Of a DNA stretch of 15,160 bases, positions 1-6,545 are shown piece after piece (the stretch's first letter is position 1; each line of letters opens with the position of its first letter). The position numbers and the translations under genes are program-made. Below the pieces are notes generated by a model. It saw only the letters and a program-made list of their open reading frames with translations, ran no database searches and was not told where the DNA came from. The DNA is from Deltaproteobacteria bacterium (GTDB taxonomy: Bacteria; Desulfobacterota; Binatia; Binatales; Binataceae): contig PMOH01000073.1 in assembly GCA_003161515.1 (NCBI GenBank), positions 1-15,160 of the forward strand, in the 5' to 3' direction.

Positions 1-84
1 CCTCCCGGTGAAGTTGTCTCGGATGAAAGTACTCGCGCGAAGTGAAAAGTGCGAGATGTGAATCCTAGCTCGGTCTTCGGTTCA

Positions 85-108
85 GTGGGGCGGGCCGCCG
101 TGCCCGCC
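85..108 (+). repeat. REP-like palindrome, left copy of an inverted pair
   Basis: This 24-base segment is the exact reverse complement of 215-238. It is also a hairpin by itself: GGGCGGGC at 88-95 pairs with GCCCGCCC at 102-109 around a 6-base loop, with a further possible outer stem TTCAG (81-85) / CTGAA (114-118). A short extragenic GC-rich palindrome present twice in opposite orientation fits the REP/REPIN pattern. Whether it is dispersed in the genome cannot be seen here. Confidence 0.65.
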
Positions 109-214
109 CTGTCCTGAAAGTTGCTGGCCAAGGCTCACCGATACTTGAGTAATGCAGCTGGCGTGTTTGGCAGAAGTAAGATCAGTCATTCATTGGTGGC
201 GCGGACGCATCGAT

Positions 215-238
215 GGCGGGCACGGCGGCCCGCCCCAC
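215..238 (-). repeat. REP-like palindrome, right copy of an inverted pair
   Basis: Perfect 24-base inverted copy of 85-108, with 106 bases between the arms. Its own stem is GGCGGGC (215-221) / GCCCGCC (228-234), and TGGTGG (194-199) can pair with CCACCA (235-240) outside it. It begins 14 bases past the stop codon of the minus-strand selenoprotein gene. Its transcript could therefore protect the mRNA 3' end or weaken read-through, although no U-tract follows it as in an intrinsic terminator. Confidence 0.65.
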
Positions 239-252
239 CACATCCCTGCAAC

Positions 253-1101
253 TTACTCGCGCCGATATTTTGTCTGGCGACTGGCTTCTTGTTGGTCGGC
301 GGCTTCGCGCGTGGGGCGCGCGGGCATCCATCCTTTGGTGTAGTCGATTTCTTCCCACGAGCGATCGGATGCGTCCCATACGTAGGGCAGCTCTACGATG
401 GTCGCGGGAGTGGTGATGGTTTCGAACGCGCGCATCGCGTCTGTGACGATTGCGCGTTGCAGATCGGGTTGATCGGGCGGGCCGGTCTGGTGCCCTAGCG
501 GAAAATTTACGAAAACGGCGCGCGGCGGCTTGACCGACTGCGTGATGTCCAGGGCTGAAGTCATCGCGAGCGTGGGTATTCCCGCTTCTTCGACGGCGCG
601 TGCGATCAGTCCAACGGACTGATGGCAAACGGGTCATGCAGGGACGAGAAAAAAAGCGTCGGCGTGCGAGCGCTTGAGTTCGTCGACGATTTGCGGAGCG
701 AGTTCGTCACGGACTTTGCGCGCGGAATAAATTCCGCCCATGAAACTGAACGCGGGATCGATGAGATCGCCGATGACGCCGGCGGCGGCGAGCTCGCGCA
801 TCCGATCGAGCGGGAAGACGCAGTTGACGTCGCGCGCGGCGTCGCGCGTGGGATACCCGAAGTGCCAGACGCTCAGTTCGTCGCGACGCGCACTAAGCGG
901 AATGCGCCGATAGGAGGCGTCCTCGCGATGGAAGCGCGGCTGATCGCGATACATGATTCCGCCGGAACTGATCATCGCGACTTTGCATTCGGCAATCGGT
1001 TTGGTCAGCGGCGTGAACGGCGCGGAATCGTTCTCGACCCATCGATAGGGAGTGAAGTCGTCGTAGAGATCGCGCGTGCGAGGAATGTATGCGACCGGCA
1101 T
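253..1101 (-). CDS. GrdB-family selenoprotein with in-frame TGA read as selenocysteine
   Basis: Read through the TGA at 634-636, this is one 282-residue protein related to selenoprotein B of glycine/sarcosine/betaine reductase. Sec would be residue 156 in VPA-U-PVCHQSVGLIARA, a UxxC redox motif (Cys159) at the position where this family carries Sec. Family-like sequence continues on both sides: YIPRTRDLYDD, YRWVEND and SSGGI upstream; VEEAGIPT, FVNFPLGHQTG and DYTKGWMP downstream. The frame is unbroken except for this codon, and a stem-loop follows it directly. The protein is shorter than clostridial GrdB (about 430-440 residues), and no grdA, grdC or grdD partner is visible, so its substrate is unknown; thiol-type redox chemistry is an inference. 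I chose ATG 1101 because family members usually begin near MPVxYI; an in-frame GTG at 1110 is the alternative. No Shine-Dalgarno is seen. Ordinary gene calling would give two pieces, 634-1110 and 253-564. Confidence 0.88.
601..627 (-). promoter_or_regulatory. Candidate bacterial SECIS element
   Basis: On the minus strand an 8-bp perfect stem, ATCAGTCC (623-616) with GGACTGAT (612-605), closes a GTT loop (615-613). Beyond a C/C mismatch (624/604) it extends by three pairs, TGC (627-625) with GCA (603-601). The loop begins 18 bases after the TGA. This fits the published bacterial SECIS model: a short loop roughly 16-37 nt from the UGA with a G among its first two bases. Its role would be to bind SelB carrying Sec-tRNA. 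The bases also encode protein, so coding constraint coexists with the fold. Confidence 0.8.
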
Positions 1102-1110
1102 GCGACACAC

Positions 1111-1138
1111 TTTATGACGACATCGAAGGATTCGGCAA
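1111..1138 (-). promoter_or_regulatory. Possible promoter of the selenoprotein gene
   Basis: TTGCCG (1138-1133), a 16-base spacer and CATAAA (1116-1111) resemble a sigma70-type promoter. The -10 lies nine bases before ATG 1101, so transcription would begin almost at the start codon. This agrees with the absence of a Shine-Dalgarno there. The match is weak and was found by eye. Confidence 0.3.
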
Positions 1139-1496
1139 ACGAGGAAGGGCGTCTCCGCAGCAGAGATATGCTCTTGACACTAAATTGACGCTGCGCGACG
1201 TTTGCGAGGTGAAAATATTCATTGTGGGAGATCCGGTTGGCGCGTGCGTGCCTCTGGCCACGAACAGGCATCATGCACATTCCGAACGGATGTCTAAGCA
1301 ACAGAAAACTGAAGAATGCGACCGGTATCGACGGCTAGGTCGAAGTACGTATACGAACGAACGGTGATTGACTCTAACCATGGTTTTCTGCGATGAATGG
1401 TCCGGCAAAGTGTCCCGGGGGGGACTGCGACTAAGTTTCTTCGCGTTCCCGATTTGGGCGAGGCAGGCCAGAAGCCGTTTCTGGCGCGAGTATCTA
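1139..1496. other. Intergenic region between the selenoprotein and collagen-like genes
   Basis: About 400 bases separate the divergent genes at 1101 (minus) and 1511 (plus). No frame gives a plausible protein. Visible elements are TTGACA at 1174-1179 and TTGACT at 1368-1373 on the plus strand, neither with a good -10 at 17 bases, and a 10-bp perfect palindrome AACCATGGTT at 1376-1385. The promoter of the collagen-like cluster most likely lies here but cannot be fixed. The Shine-Dalgarno GGGAGGG of the first collagen-like gene is at 1497-1503. Confidence 0.5.
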
Positions 1497-1510
1497 GGGA
1501 GGGACGGTAA

Positions 1511-2500
1511 ATGCACGTATCACTCAAGCATGCGCGACGCGTGGTATTAGGCGTCGCGATGGGGGCGCTGTTACTCGCCGCTGCGCCGGGATCCGGCCAG
1601 GCGGACATATTTCAGATCTGCGTATCGCCGAAACATCAAAGGGTCGTATTGCCGATCGGTGGGACTTGCAGTAGTCCGAATCGAGCGATCACATGGGATA
1701 GCAATGGTGTGGTTGGTCCATCCGGACCGCAGGGTCCCAAGGGTATGCAGGGACCGCAGGGGCCGACCGGGACCGCGGGTGCAATGGGACCGCAGGGTCC
1801 TGTAGGACCGGCCGGAGCGATCGGGCCGGTTGGAAATGTCGGAGCGACGGGTCCGGAGGGTCCGGCCGGGGAAATGGGATCGCAAGGACCGGAAGGACCG
1901 ACTGGGCCGACGGGCGCAACTGGTCCGACGGGACCGACGGGCGCTCCGGGAGTTAACGGCGTCAACGGCACCCAGTTCTATACGCTCGGCGGTGGCGATC
2001 TCGGCAGCAACGTCGAGTTGCTATTCGGGTACCAGAGCGTATTGGGCGGATCGGGCGCCGCGTCCGGTGGAAACCCCTTTTGCACGACCAATGCCGAGCC
2101 CAATCCTACCTGCAGCAATAGCCCGATTTACTACGGACCGGGCAATGGCGCAGACACGCAACTCGAAAGCATAGCGGTACCAATCGACGCTTCGACCGTG
2201 ACTCAACTCTGGGTGCAGACCAAGAACGTGCCGGGCCCCGGACAGACCTATACATTCCAGCTGTGTATCAATAGCGATTGCACGTCGTCGAAGGTTGCCT
2301 GCACGATCGAGCTACCGACCGAGACTGAGTGCAACGACTTGGTGGACACTCAGAAATATCAACCCGGTGACACGATCGCTTTGAAAGGAACTGCCAGCAC
2401 TGGCGCGGCGGCGACCGAAGTGTCGTGGATGGTTGTGGTTCATCAGACGGGCGGCGATCTGCCGACGCCAACTGCAACTCCGACACCAGGGGCACCTTGA
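1511..2500 (+). CDS. Secreted collagen-like triple-helix repeat protein, copy 1
   Basis: A 329-residue protein. A signal peptide (about 1-31, ending GSGQA) precedes a short module with paired cysteines (Cys37, Cys53) that ends in ITWDSNG. Thirty Gly-X-Y triplets follow without a break (about 66-155), rich in GPQ, GPT and GPE. The C-terminal domain contains YYGPGNG (207-213), six cysteines (191, 201, 252, 257, 264, 274) and an SWMVVV strand near 305-310, and ends in a Thr/Pro tail. Collagen-like repeats in bacteria form trimeric triple helices, often on surfaces; the C-terminal domain may drive trimerisation, which is inferred. The start is supported by GGGAGGG at 1497-1503, seven bases before the ATG. 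It is the first of three related genes in a row, 67 bases before the next. No membrane anchor or sorting motif is seen, so the protein may be released or held through partners. Confidence 0.85.
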   Translation: MHVSLKHARRVVLGVAMGALLLAAAPGSGQADIFQICVSPKHQRVVLPIGGTCSSPNRAITWDSNGVVGPSGPQGPKGMQGPQGPTGTAGAMGPQGPVGPAGAIGPVGNVGATGPEGPAGEMGSQGPEGPTGPTGATGPTGPTGAPGVNGVNGTQFYTLGGGDLGSNVELLFGYQSVLGGSGAASGGNPFCTTNAEPNPTCSNSPIYYGPGNGADTQLESIAVPIDASTVTQLWVQTKNVPGPGQTYTFQLCINSDCTSSKVACTIELPTETECNDLVDTQKYQPGDTIALKGTASTGAAATEVSWMVVVHQTGGDLPTPTATPTPGAP

Positions 2501-2567
2501 GTCGCCGAGAGCAGGGGTTAAGGCAATGTTGAGTACGCGAACGGTAACAGTCAGGGAGGGGACGAGA

Positions 2568-3596
2568 ATGCCTCAATCTTTCAGGAACGCGTGGCGCTGG
2601 CTCGTCGGAGCATCGGCAGCTGCGATGTTAATAGCGAGTATCTCGCCGGCGGCAAACGCGCAGGTTCCGGACACCGGCATCATCAGGGTCTGCATCGCCA
2701 AGAACGGCAGGATCCTCGGGGTTAACCAACCCTGCAACCACGCCAACTTCGCACTGGTGTGGAATATCCCGGGACCGCAGGGTCCACAGGGCGAGCAAGG
2801 CAATGTCGGTCCGGCAGGCGCGCCTGGTGCGGTGGGGCCGACGGGAACGCAAGGCCTGGTTGGTCCAGTAGGTCCGACAGGACCGATGGGATCGGTGGGC
2901 TTGACTGGTCCGGAGGGAGTACAGGGCGTCACGGGTCCTGCAGGACCGACGGGTGACTTGGGTCATCCGGGACCGACCGGACCTACCGGCGCGGTAGGCC
3001 CGACTGGACCTAGCGGCACGCCTTCATTTGGTCCGGGCGACAACGTTGAGATTCTGAGCGGTGGAACGTTGGGCGGAACCATCGGCGGGGCTGCGGGAAT
3101 CCAACTCGACATGACCACGGGAGCCAACGGAGCGCCGACCACCCCTATCTACCTGGGGCCTGGAAATGGCGCTGCGGGAAAAGGTATTTTCTCAATTCCT
3201 CCTGCGCCGGTTGCTGGTCCGCAAACCAGCGTTCAGGTGCCAACTCCGGGCGGCACAGCATTCAATCTGACAGTTTCGATTGCGCCCGGCGACGCGGGTC
3301 CTCTCGGCGCGGAATACACGTTCATCGTGTGTAACGAGGCGGATTGCGACATATTCACGAATCCGTTCTGCAAGGTCGCACATGACTCGCCGCCGGGGAA
3401 TGATACGACGGTCTGCAATTCCAGCTTGTCGGGAGGCGCCTTGGCTGAGGAATATCTGCCGGGCGATACCCTCTCAATCCAGGCCTACAATTCCGAGGCC
3501 ATTATTCCTGTGCCCAAGGCCGGGGTTGCGCTGCCTCCTCCGCTCGACGTGAGATGGTCAATGGACTACGCGATCGCTCCTGCGGATGCCTTCTGA
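2568..3596 (+). CDS. Secreted collagen-like triple-helix repeat protein, copy 2
   Basis: A 342-residue protein laid out like its neighbours: signal peptide (about 1-32, hydrophobic from WLVGASAAAM, ending NAQ), two-cysteine module (Cys42, Cys56, with GRILGVNQPC and ALVWN), 28 unbroken Gly-X-Y triplets (69-152), then a C-terminal domain with YLGPGNG (195-201), four cysteines (255, 260, 268, 283), PGD and VRWSMDYA. I placed the start at ATG 2568 because GGGAGGGG lies at 2554-2561, seven bases away, and because MPQSFRNAWRWLVGA aligns with MPASFKFAWRWLVGA of copy 3. An upstream in-frame ATG at 2526 and a longer open frame to 2433 also exist. The frame overlapping copy 1 is probably not translated. 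Likely co-transcribed with copies 1 and 3. It may hetero-trimerise with them, which is untested. Confidence 0.85.
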   Translation: MPQSFRNAWRWLVGASAAAMLIASISPAANAQVPDTGIIRVCIAKNGRILGVNQPCNHANFALVWNIPGPQGPQGEQGNVGPAGAPGAVGPTGTQGLVGPVGPTGPMGSVGLTGPEGVQGVTGPAGPTGDLGHPGPTGPTGAVGPTGPSGTPSFGPGDNVEILSGGTLGGTIGGAAGIQLDMTTGANGAPTTPIYLGPGNGAAGKGIFSIPPAPVAGPQTSVQVPTPGGTAFNLTVSIAPGDAGPLGAEYTFIVCNEADCDIFTNPFCKVAHDSPPGNDTTVCNSSLSGGALAEEYLPGDTLSIQAYNSEAIIPVPKAGVALPPPLDVRWSMDYAIAPADAF

Positions 3597-3677
3597 TTCC
3601 AGCACGCGAGGAGGAGAAGACAGATGAAATCGGAAGTCATCAGGGCTGGAGGGCAACAGAAAATGGAGGGCGTCAAC

Positions 3678-4652
3678 ATGCCTGCTTCGTTTAAATTCGC
3701 GTGGCGCTGGCTGGTCGGTGCGACCGCCGCTACGATACTCTGCGTGGCAGCACTTCCAGGTGTTGGCCAGGCGGAGAATATTGAGATTTGTATCAACCTG
3801 AGCACTGGCAGAATCAAAGGTATCAACCTTGGTGACGGCAACTGCACCGGAAATACCACAGAGCTGGATTGGGTGACGGTCGGACCGACTGGACCTACCG
3901 GAATGCAGGGCGTAGTTGGCGATCCGGGACTTGCGGGCACGCAGGGACCGCAGGGCGGACCTGGAATTCAGGGGCCTCCGGGGGAACAGGGTGATTCGGG
4001 GCCGCAGGGACCGCAGGGCGTCGCCGGGCCGACAGGACCTACTGGTCCGGCCGGAATTATGGGTGAAGACGGAATCCGCGGGCCGACAGGGCTGGTTGGT
4101 CCGACGGGACCGACGGGCGCATCCGGCATACCCGGAATCGCCGAGCCGAATATCTCGGTCTTCACTGGTGGATCGCTCGGTACGTTGGGAAGCCTCTACA
4201 ACGTTGACCTGTCGGGTAACAACAGCGTCACGCAAAACATCCTGATACTTGGACCGGGCAACGGTTCGGATACCTCGCAGGCAACCCAAGTGCCGGTGTC
4301 AGAAAGCGGAACGGCGGAGCGGCTGTTCGTCGCCGTGGACAACGATCCCGGCACTCAGATGAACAACGGGATTCCGAGCACTTTCTCTTTCTTCCTGTGC
4401 AACGGTAACAACTTCCCGACGAACTGCGGGCTCATGTGCTTCATCACCGGACCCGATACATCGTGCAGCGATTTGGTGGATACACAGGAATTCACCTACA
4501 GCACGGTTCCGAGCTTTACCGGGCCCATCCCAAACCCCGACGAGATGAGTTTGTGGGCATTCGCGGACTATCCTGGGGCCAATCATGCGAACGTGAAGTG
4601 GTCGGTGACGTATGATCACGGCAATCCCATCGCCATCCCGCTTGTACCCTGA
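3678..4652 (+). CDS. Secreted collagen-like triple-helix repeat protein, copy 3
   Basis: A 324-residue protein: signal peptide (about 1-32, ending VGQA), two-cysteine module (Cys38, Cys56, with GRIKGIN and LDWVTVGP), 29 Gly-X-Y triplets (69-155) that start at the same residue as in copy 2, and a C-terminal domain with ILGPGNG (190-196), four cysteines (241, 250, 254, 263) and VKWSVTYDHG. CSDLVDTQ here matches CNDLVDTQ of copy 1. ATG 3678 has GGAGGG at 3665-3670 and aligns with the copy 2 start. An in-frame ATG at 3624 also has a strong GAGGAGGAG at 3608-3616, so an 18-residue longer form cannot be excluded. The gene is followed by an intrinsic terminator and converges on the luciferase-like gene. 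Confidence 0.83.
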   Translation: MPASFKFAWRWLVGATAATILCVAALPGVGQAENIEICINLSTGRIKGINLGDGNCTGNTTELDWVTVGPTGPTGMQGVVGDPGLAGTQGPQGGPGIQGPPGEQGDSGPQGPQGVAGPTGPTGPAGIMGEDGIRGPTGLVGPTGPTGASGIPGIAEPNISVFTGGSLGTLGSLYNVDLSGNNSVTQNILILGPGNGSDTSQATQVPVSESGTAERLFVAVDNDPGTQMNNGIPSTFSFFLCNGNNFPTNCGLMCFITGPDTSCSDLVDTQEFTYSTVPSFTGPIPNPDEMSLWAFADYPGANHANVKWSVTYDHGNPIAIPLVP

Positions 4653-4667
4653 ATCGTGAGACCGAAG

Positions 4668-4699
4668 ACCCCCGGGTAACTCCGGGGGTTTTCTTTTTT
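4668..4699 (+). terminator. Intrinsic terminator of the collagen-like cluster
   Basis: ACCCCCGG (4668-4675) pairs with CCGGGGGT (4682-4689) around the six-base loop GTAACT, and is followed by a T-run broken by one C to 4699. The stem begins 15 bases after the stop codon of collagen copy 3. The T-tract is only on the plus strand, so it serves the collagen-like genes rather than the convergent minus-strand operon. Confidence 0.92.
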
Positions 4700-4708
4700 C
4701 TGAACGTA

Positions 4709-5719
4709 CTACTTGAAGCGCGGCAGGACTTCCGCGCCGAATCGGTCGAGCGAACGTCGGGCCTTCGCGGGATCCAGGCCGGGTAGCTGCGTCACCACGA
4801 TCAACTCGGTCATGGGAGTTGAGTCGAGGATTTCTTCGAGCCGCGCGGTGACCTCGGAGGCCGTTCCCAGCACGCTGGTGCGCCTGAGCCGATCAGGATC
4901 AGGGCGAATCAGGACTTTGCTCTGGTCGGTGGTGCCGGCGGCCGCGGAGAGCCATTTGCCGTAGAGCTCGGCTTGATACATCAGCGCGTCGCGGGTGTCG
5001 CGCCATGCTTGATCCTCGCTGCCGGCGACGTAAACCACGCGGCTGTTGACGATACTGTAGTGCGAGGCGTCCTTGCCGGCGGACTTCAGCGCCTCGAGAT
5101 AGATACCGATTTCCCGGCGCCCGCCGACGCATGCAAATCCGAGATCGAGCGCGGCTGCTCGCCGTATCGAGTTGGCCGCACCTGCTCCCCACAGTAGTTC
5201 TGGATGCGGCTGGCTGACTGGACGAGGCAGCACGCGCACGTCTCGGAACTTGAAATACTTGCCTTCGAAGCTGAATCGTTCGCCGGTCCATGCTCGTTTG
5301 AGAATCTCGATAGTTTCGAGCGTACGGCCGAGTCGCTCTGCGCGCGGGACGCCGAAGCCTTCGAATTCCTCGGCACGGTAGCCGAGACCAATCCCAAGCC
5401 GCAACCGGCCGCCTGAGACTACGTCCACGAACGCCGCGTCCTCGGCCAGCTTCAGCGGATGATAGAACGGCGCCAGCAGAACGTAGGTGCCGATGGTGAC
5501 GCGCGTCGTGCGTGCGGCGATGGCCGCAGCCGCGGGCATCAGCGCGGGCAGGTAACCGTCGTCGGTGAAGTGATGCTCGGTGAGCCAGATGGAATCGAAG
5601 CCGAGCCGCTCGGCGGCTTCAACCTGCGCGAGCGACTCGCGATAGAGATCGCGAAACGACAGCATCGAGCCGGGAGGATTGCGGAAATCAAGCTGGTAGC
5701 CGACTTTTACCTTCCGCAC
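4709..5719 (-). CDS. Luciferase-like (LLM class) flavin-dependent monooxygenase
   Basis: A 336-residue protein of the bacterial-luciferase-like superfamily, TIM-barrel enzymes using FMN or F420 to oxidise or reduce organic substrates. Recognisable segments are RLGFDSIWLTEHHF (38-51), RTTRVTIGTYVLLAPFYHP (70-88), the SGGRLRLGIGLGYRAEEFEGFG block (102-123) and a C-terminal VVTQLPGLD. Length is normal for the family. Start GTG 5719 has GAGGTG a few bases upstream (GAGGTGAATC-GTG). Last gene of the five-gene minus-strand operon, 18 bases after the SDR stop. Whether the cofactor is FMN or F420, and the substrate, cannot be decided from sequence alone. Confidence 0.9.
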   Translation of the reverse strand: MRKVKVGYQLDFRNPPGSMLSFRDLYRESLAQVEAAERLGFDSIWLTEHHFTDDGYLPALMPAAAAIAARTTRVTIGTYVLLAPFYHPLKLAEDAAFVDVVSGGRLRLGIGLGYRAEEFEGFGVPRAERLGRTLETIEILKRAWTGERFSFEGKYFKFRDVRVLPRPVSQPHPELLWGAGAANSIRRAAALDLGFACVGGRREIGIYLEALKSAGKDASHYSIVNSRVVYVAGSEDQAWRDTRDALMYQAELYGKWLSAAAGTTDQSKVLIRPDPDRLRRTSVLGTASEVTARLEEILDSTPMTELIVVTQLPGLDPAKARRSLDRFGAEVLPRFK

Positions 5720-5737
5720 GATTCACCTCGCGGGCTT

Positions 5738-6517
5738 TTAGCGCGCGGCCAAGCCGCCGTCAACGATTAGTTCGGTGCCGGTGATGTAGGACGCGTCGTC
5801 GGAAAGAAGAAAGACGATCGCGTTCGCGATTTCCCACGGCGTGCCTTGACGGCGCATCGGGATTCTCGGGCCGACAGCGCTCTCGCGGTCGCCGACCAGC
5901 CGACGCACCATCGAAGAATCGATAAGGCCGGGCAGGATCGTGTTGACGCGAATGTTGTCGCGCGCATGCGAGACCGCAGCCGAGCGCGAGAGCCCGAGCA
6001 GCGCGGCCTTGGTCGCCTCGTAGGAAATCTGCGAGTTGGAGCGCATCGCGGCCAGCGACGAAACGTTGACGATCGCGCCGCCGCCGGCCTTGGCAATCTC
6101 GGGCACCGCGTAACGCATCATCAGAAAATGGCTGCGCAGGTTGACCGCGAACATCTTGTCGAAATCCTCGGTGCTGGTCTTGAGCAGGTTGCCGCCGATG
6201 GCGATGCCGACGTTGTTCACCAGCAGATGAAGCGCCGAGAATGCGCGCGTGGTGGCTTCGACCGCGCCACGGCATTGATCCTCGACGCTTACGTCGGCGG
6301 CGACGGCCTCGGCGCGGCCACCTTCGTCGCGAATCGCAGCGGCGGTCTGCTGTGCGAGTTCGAGCGACCGATCGGCGACCATCACGGCCGCACCTTCGCG
6401 CGCGCACATGATCGCGGTCGCGCGTCCGTTGCCGATCGAGAGCTTGTCGCCGGCTTTCGCCGGTCCGTCCGCGCCGCCGCCGACAATTAGCGCTACCTTG
6501 CCCGTCAGACGAGCCAT
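5738..6517 (-). CDS. Short-chain dehydrogenase/reductase with extended glycine-rich loop
   Basis: A 259-residue classical SDR. It has NNVG (101-104), Asn126, the IVNVSS serine (153/154), the catalytic pair Tyr166-x3-Lys170 (YEATK), an LPG turn (195-197) and a C-terminal GTELIVDGG. The nucleotide-binding loop is unusual: GGGADG is followed by about ten extra residues (PAKAGDKLSI) before GNGRATA, where the classical form is TGxxxGIGxA. A short insert before GNG is known in some SDRs, but this one looks long. ATG 6517 has a perfect AGGAGGT five bases upstream. It lies between the small Cys-rich gene (28-base gap) and the luciferase-like gene (18-base gap). The likely role is NAD(P)-dependent oxidation of an alcohol intermediate in the same pathway; substrate unknown. 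Confidence 0.9.
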   Translation of the reverse strand: MARLTGKVALIVGGGADGPAKAGDKLSIGNGRATAIMCAREGAAVMVADRSLELAQQTAAAIRDEGGRAEAVAADVSVEDQCRGAVEATTRAFSALHLLVNNVGIAIGGNLLKTSTEDFDKMFAVNLRSHFLMMRYAVPEIAKAGGGAIVNVSSLAAMRSNSQISYEATKAALLGLSRSAAVSHARDNIRVNTILPGLIDSSMVRRLVGDRESAVGPRIPMRRQGTPWEIANAIVFLLSDDASYITGTELIVDGGLAAR

Positions 6518-6545
6518 GATTTACCTCCTGGATATCCGCGCGCCG

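Larger units (their letters stand above)
1..252. other. Non-coding region downstream of the selenoprotein gene
   Basis: No convincing coding region is visible on either strand. The first 60 bases stay open briefly in two plus-strand frames (stops near 45 and 61) and could be the tail of a gene outside the window, but nothing supports this. The recognisable content is the pair of GC-rich hairpins at 85-108 and 215-238. Short open frames across the region have unstructured, arginine-rich translations and no ribosome binding sites. Confidence 0.6.

Noticed and set aside
634..636. TGA as a true stop or nonsense mutation, making the region a pseudogene
   Set aside because: Family-like sequence continues in the same frame on both sides, the codon sits at the known Sec position of the family with a Cys three residues on, and a SECIS-type hairpin follows.
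182..637. 151-residue minus-strand open frame across the selenoprotein C-terminal half
   Set aside because: Arginine-rich composition typical of an out-of-frame reading of GC-rich DNA; the frame at 253-633 carries the family sequence.
622..1188. 188-residue open frame on the plus strand opposite the selenoprotein gene
   Set aside because: It is the antisense of conserved coding sequence, its translation matches no family I know, and the minus-strand protein is clearly recognisable.
1376..1385. Palindrome AACCATGGTT as an operator
   Set aside because: A single 10-bp palindrome with no promoter boxes in good register is not enough evidence.
1368..1550. Short plus-strand frame of 60 residues before collagen copy 1
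   Set aside because: No ribosome site, no recognisable features, and it overlaps the well-supported start of the next gene.
1636..1971. Minus-strand Gly-Pro-rich frames opposite the collagen repeats (also 2573-2932 and 3968-4165)
   Set aside because: The complement of Gly-Pro codons also reads as Gly/Pro-rich; these lack signal peptides and ribosome sites, while the plus-strand genes have both.
1735..4140. Periodic repeats in the three Gly-X-Y regions considered as tandem DNA repeats or CRISPR-like arrays
   Set aside because: The period is 9 bases and is explained by the protein triplets; there are no constant repeats with unique spacers.
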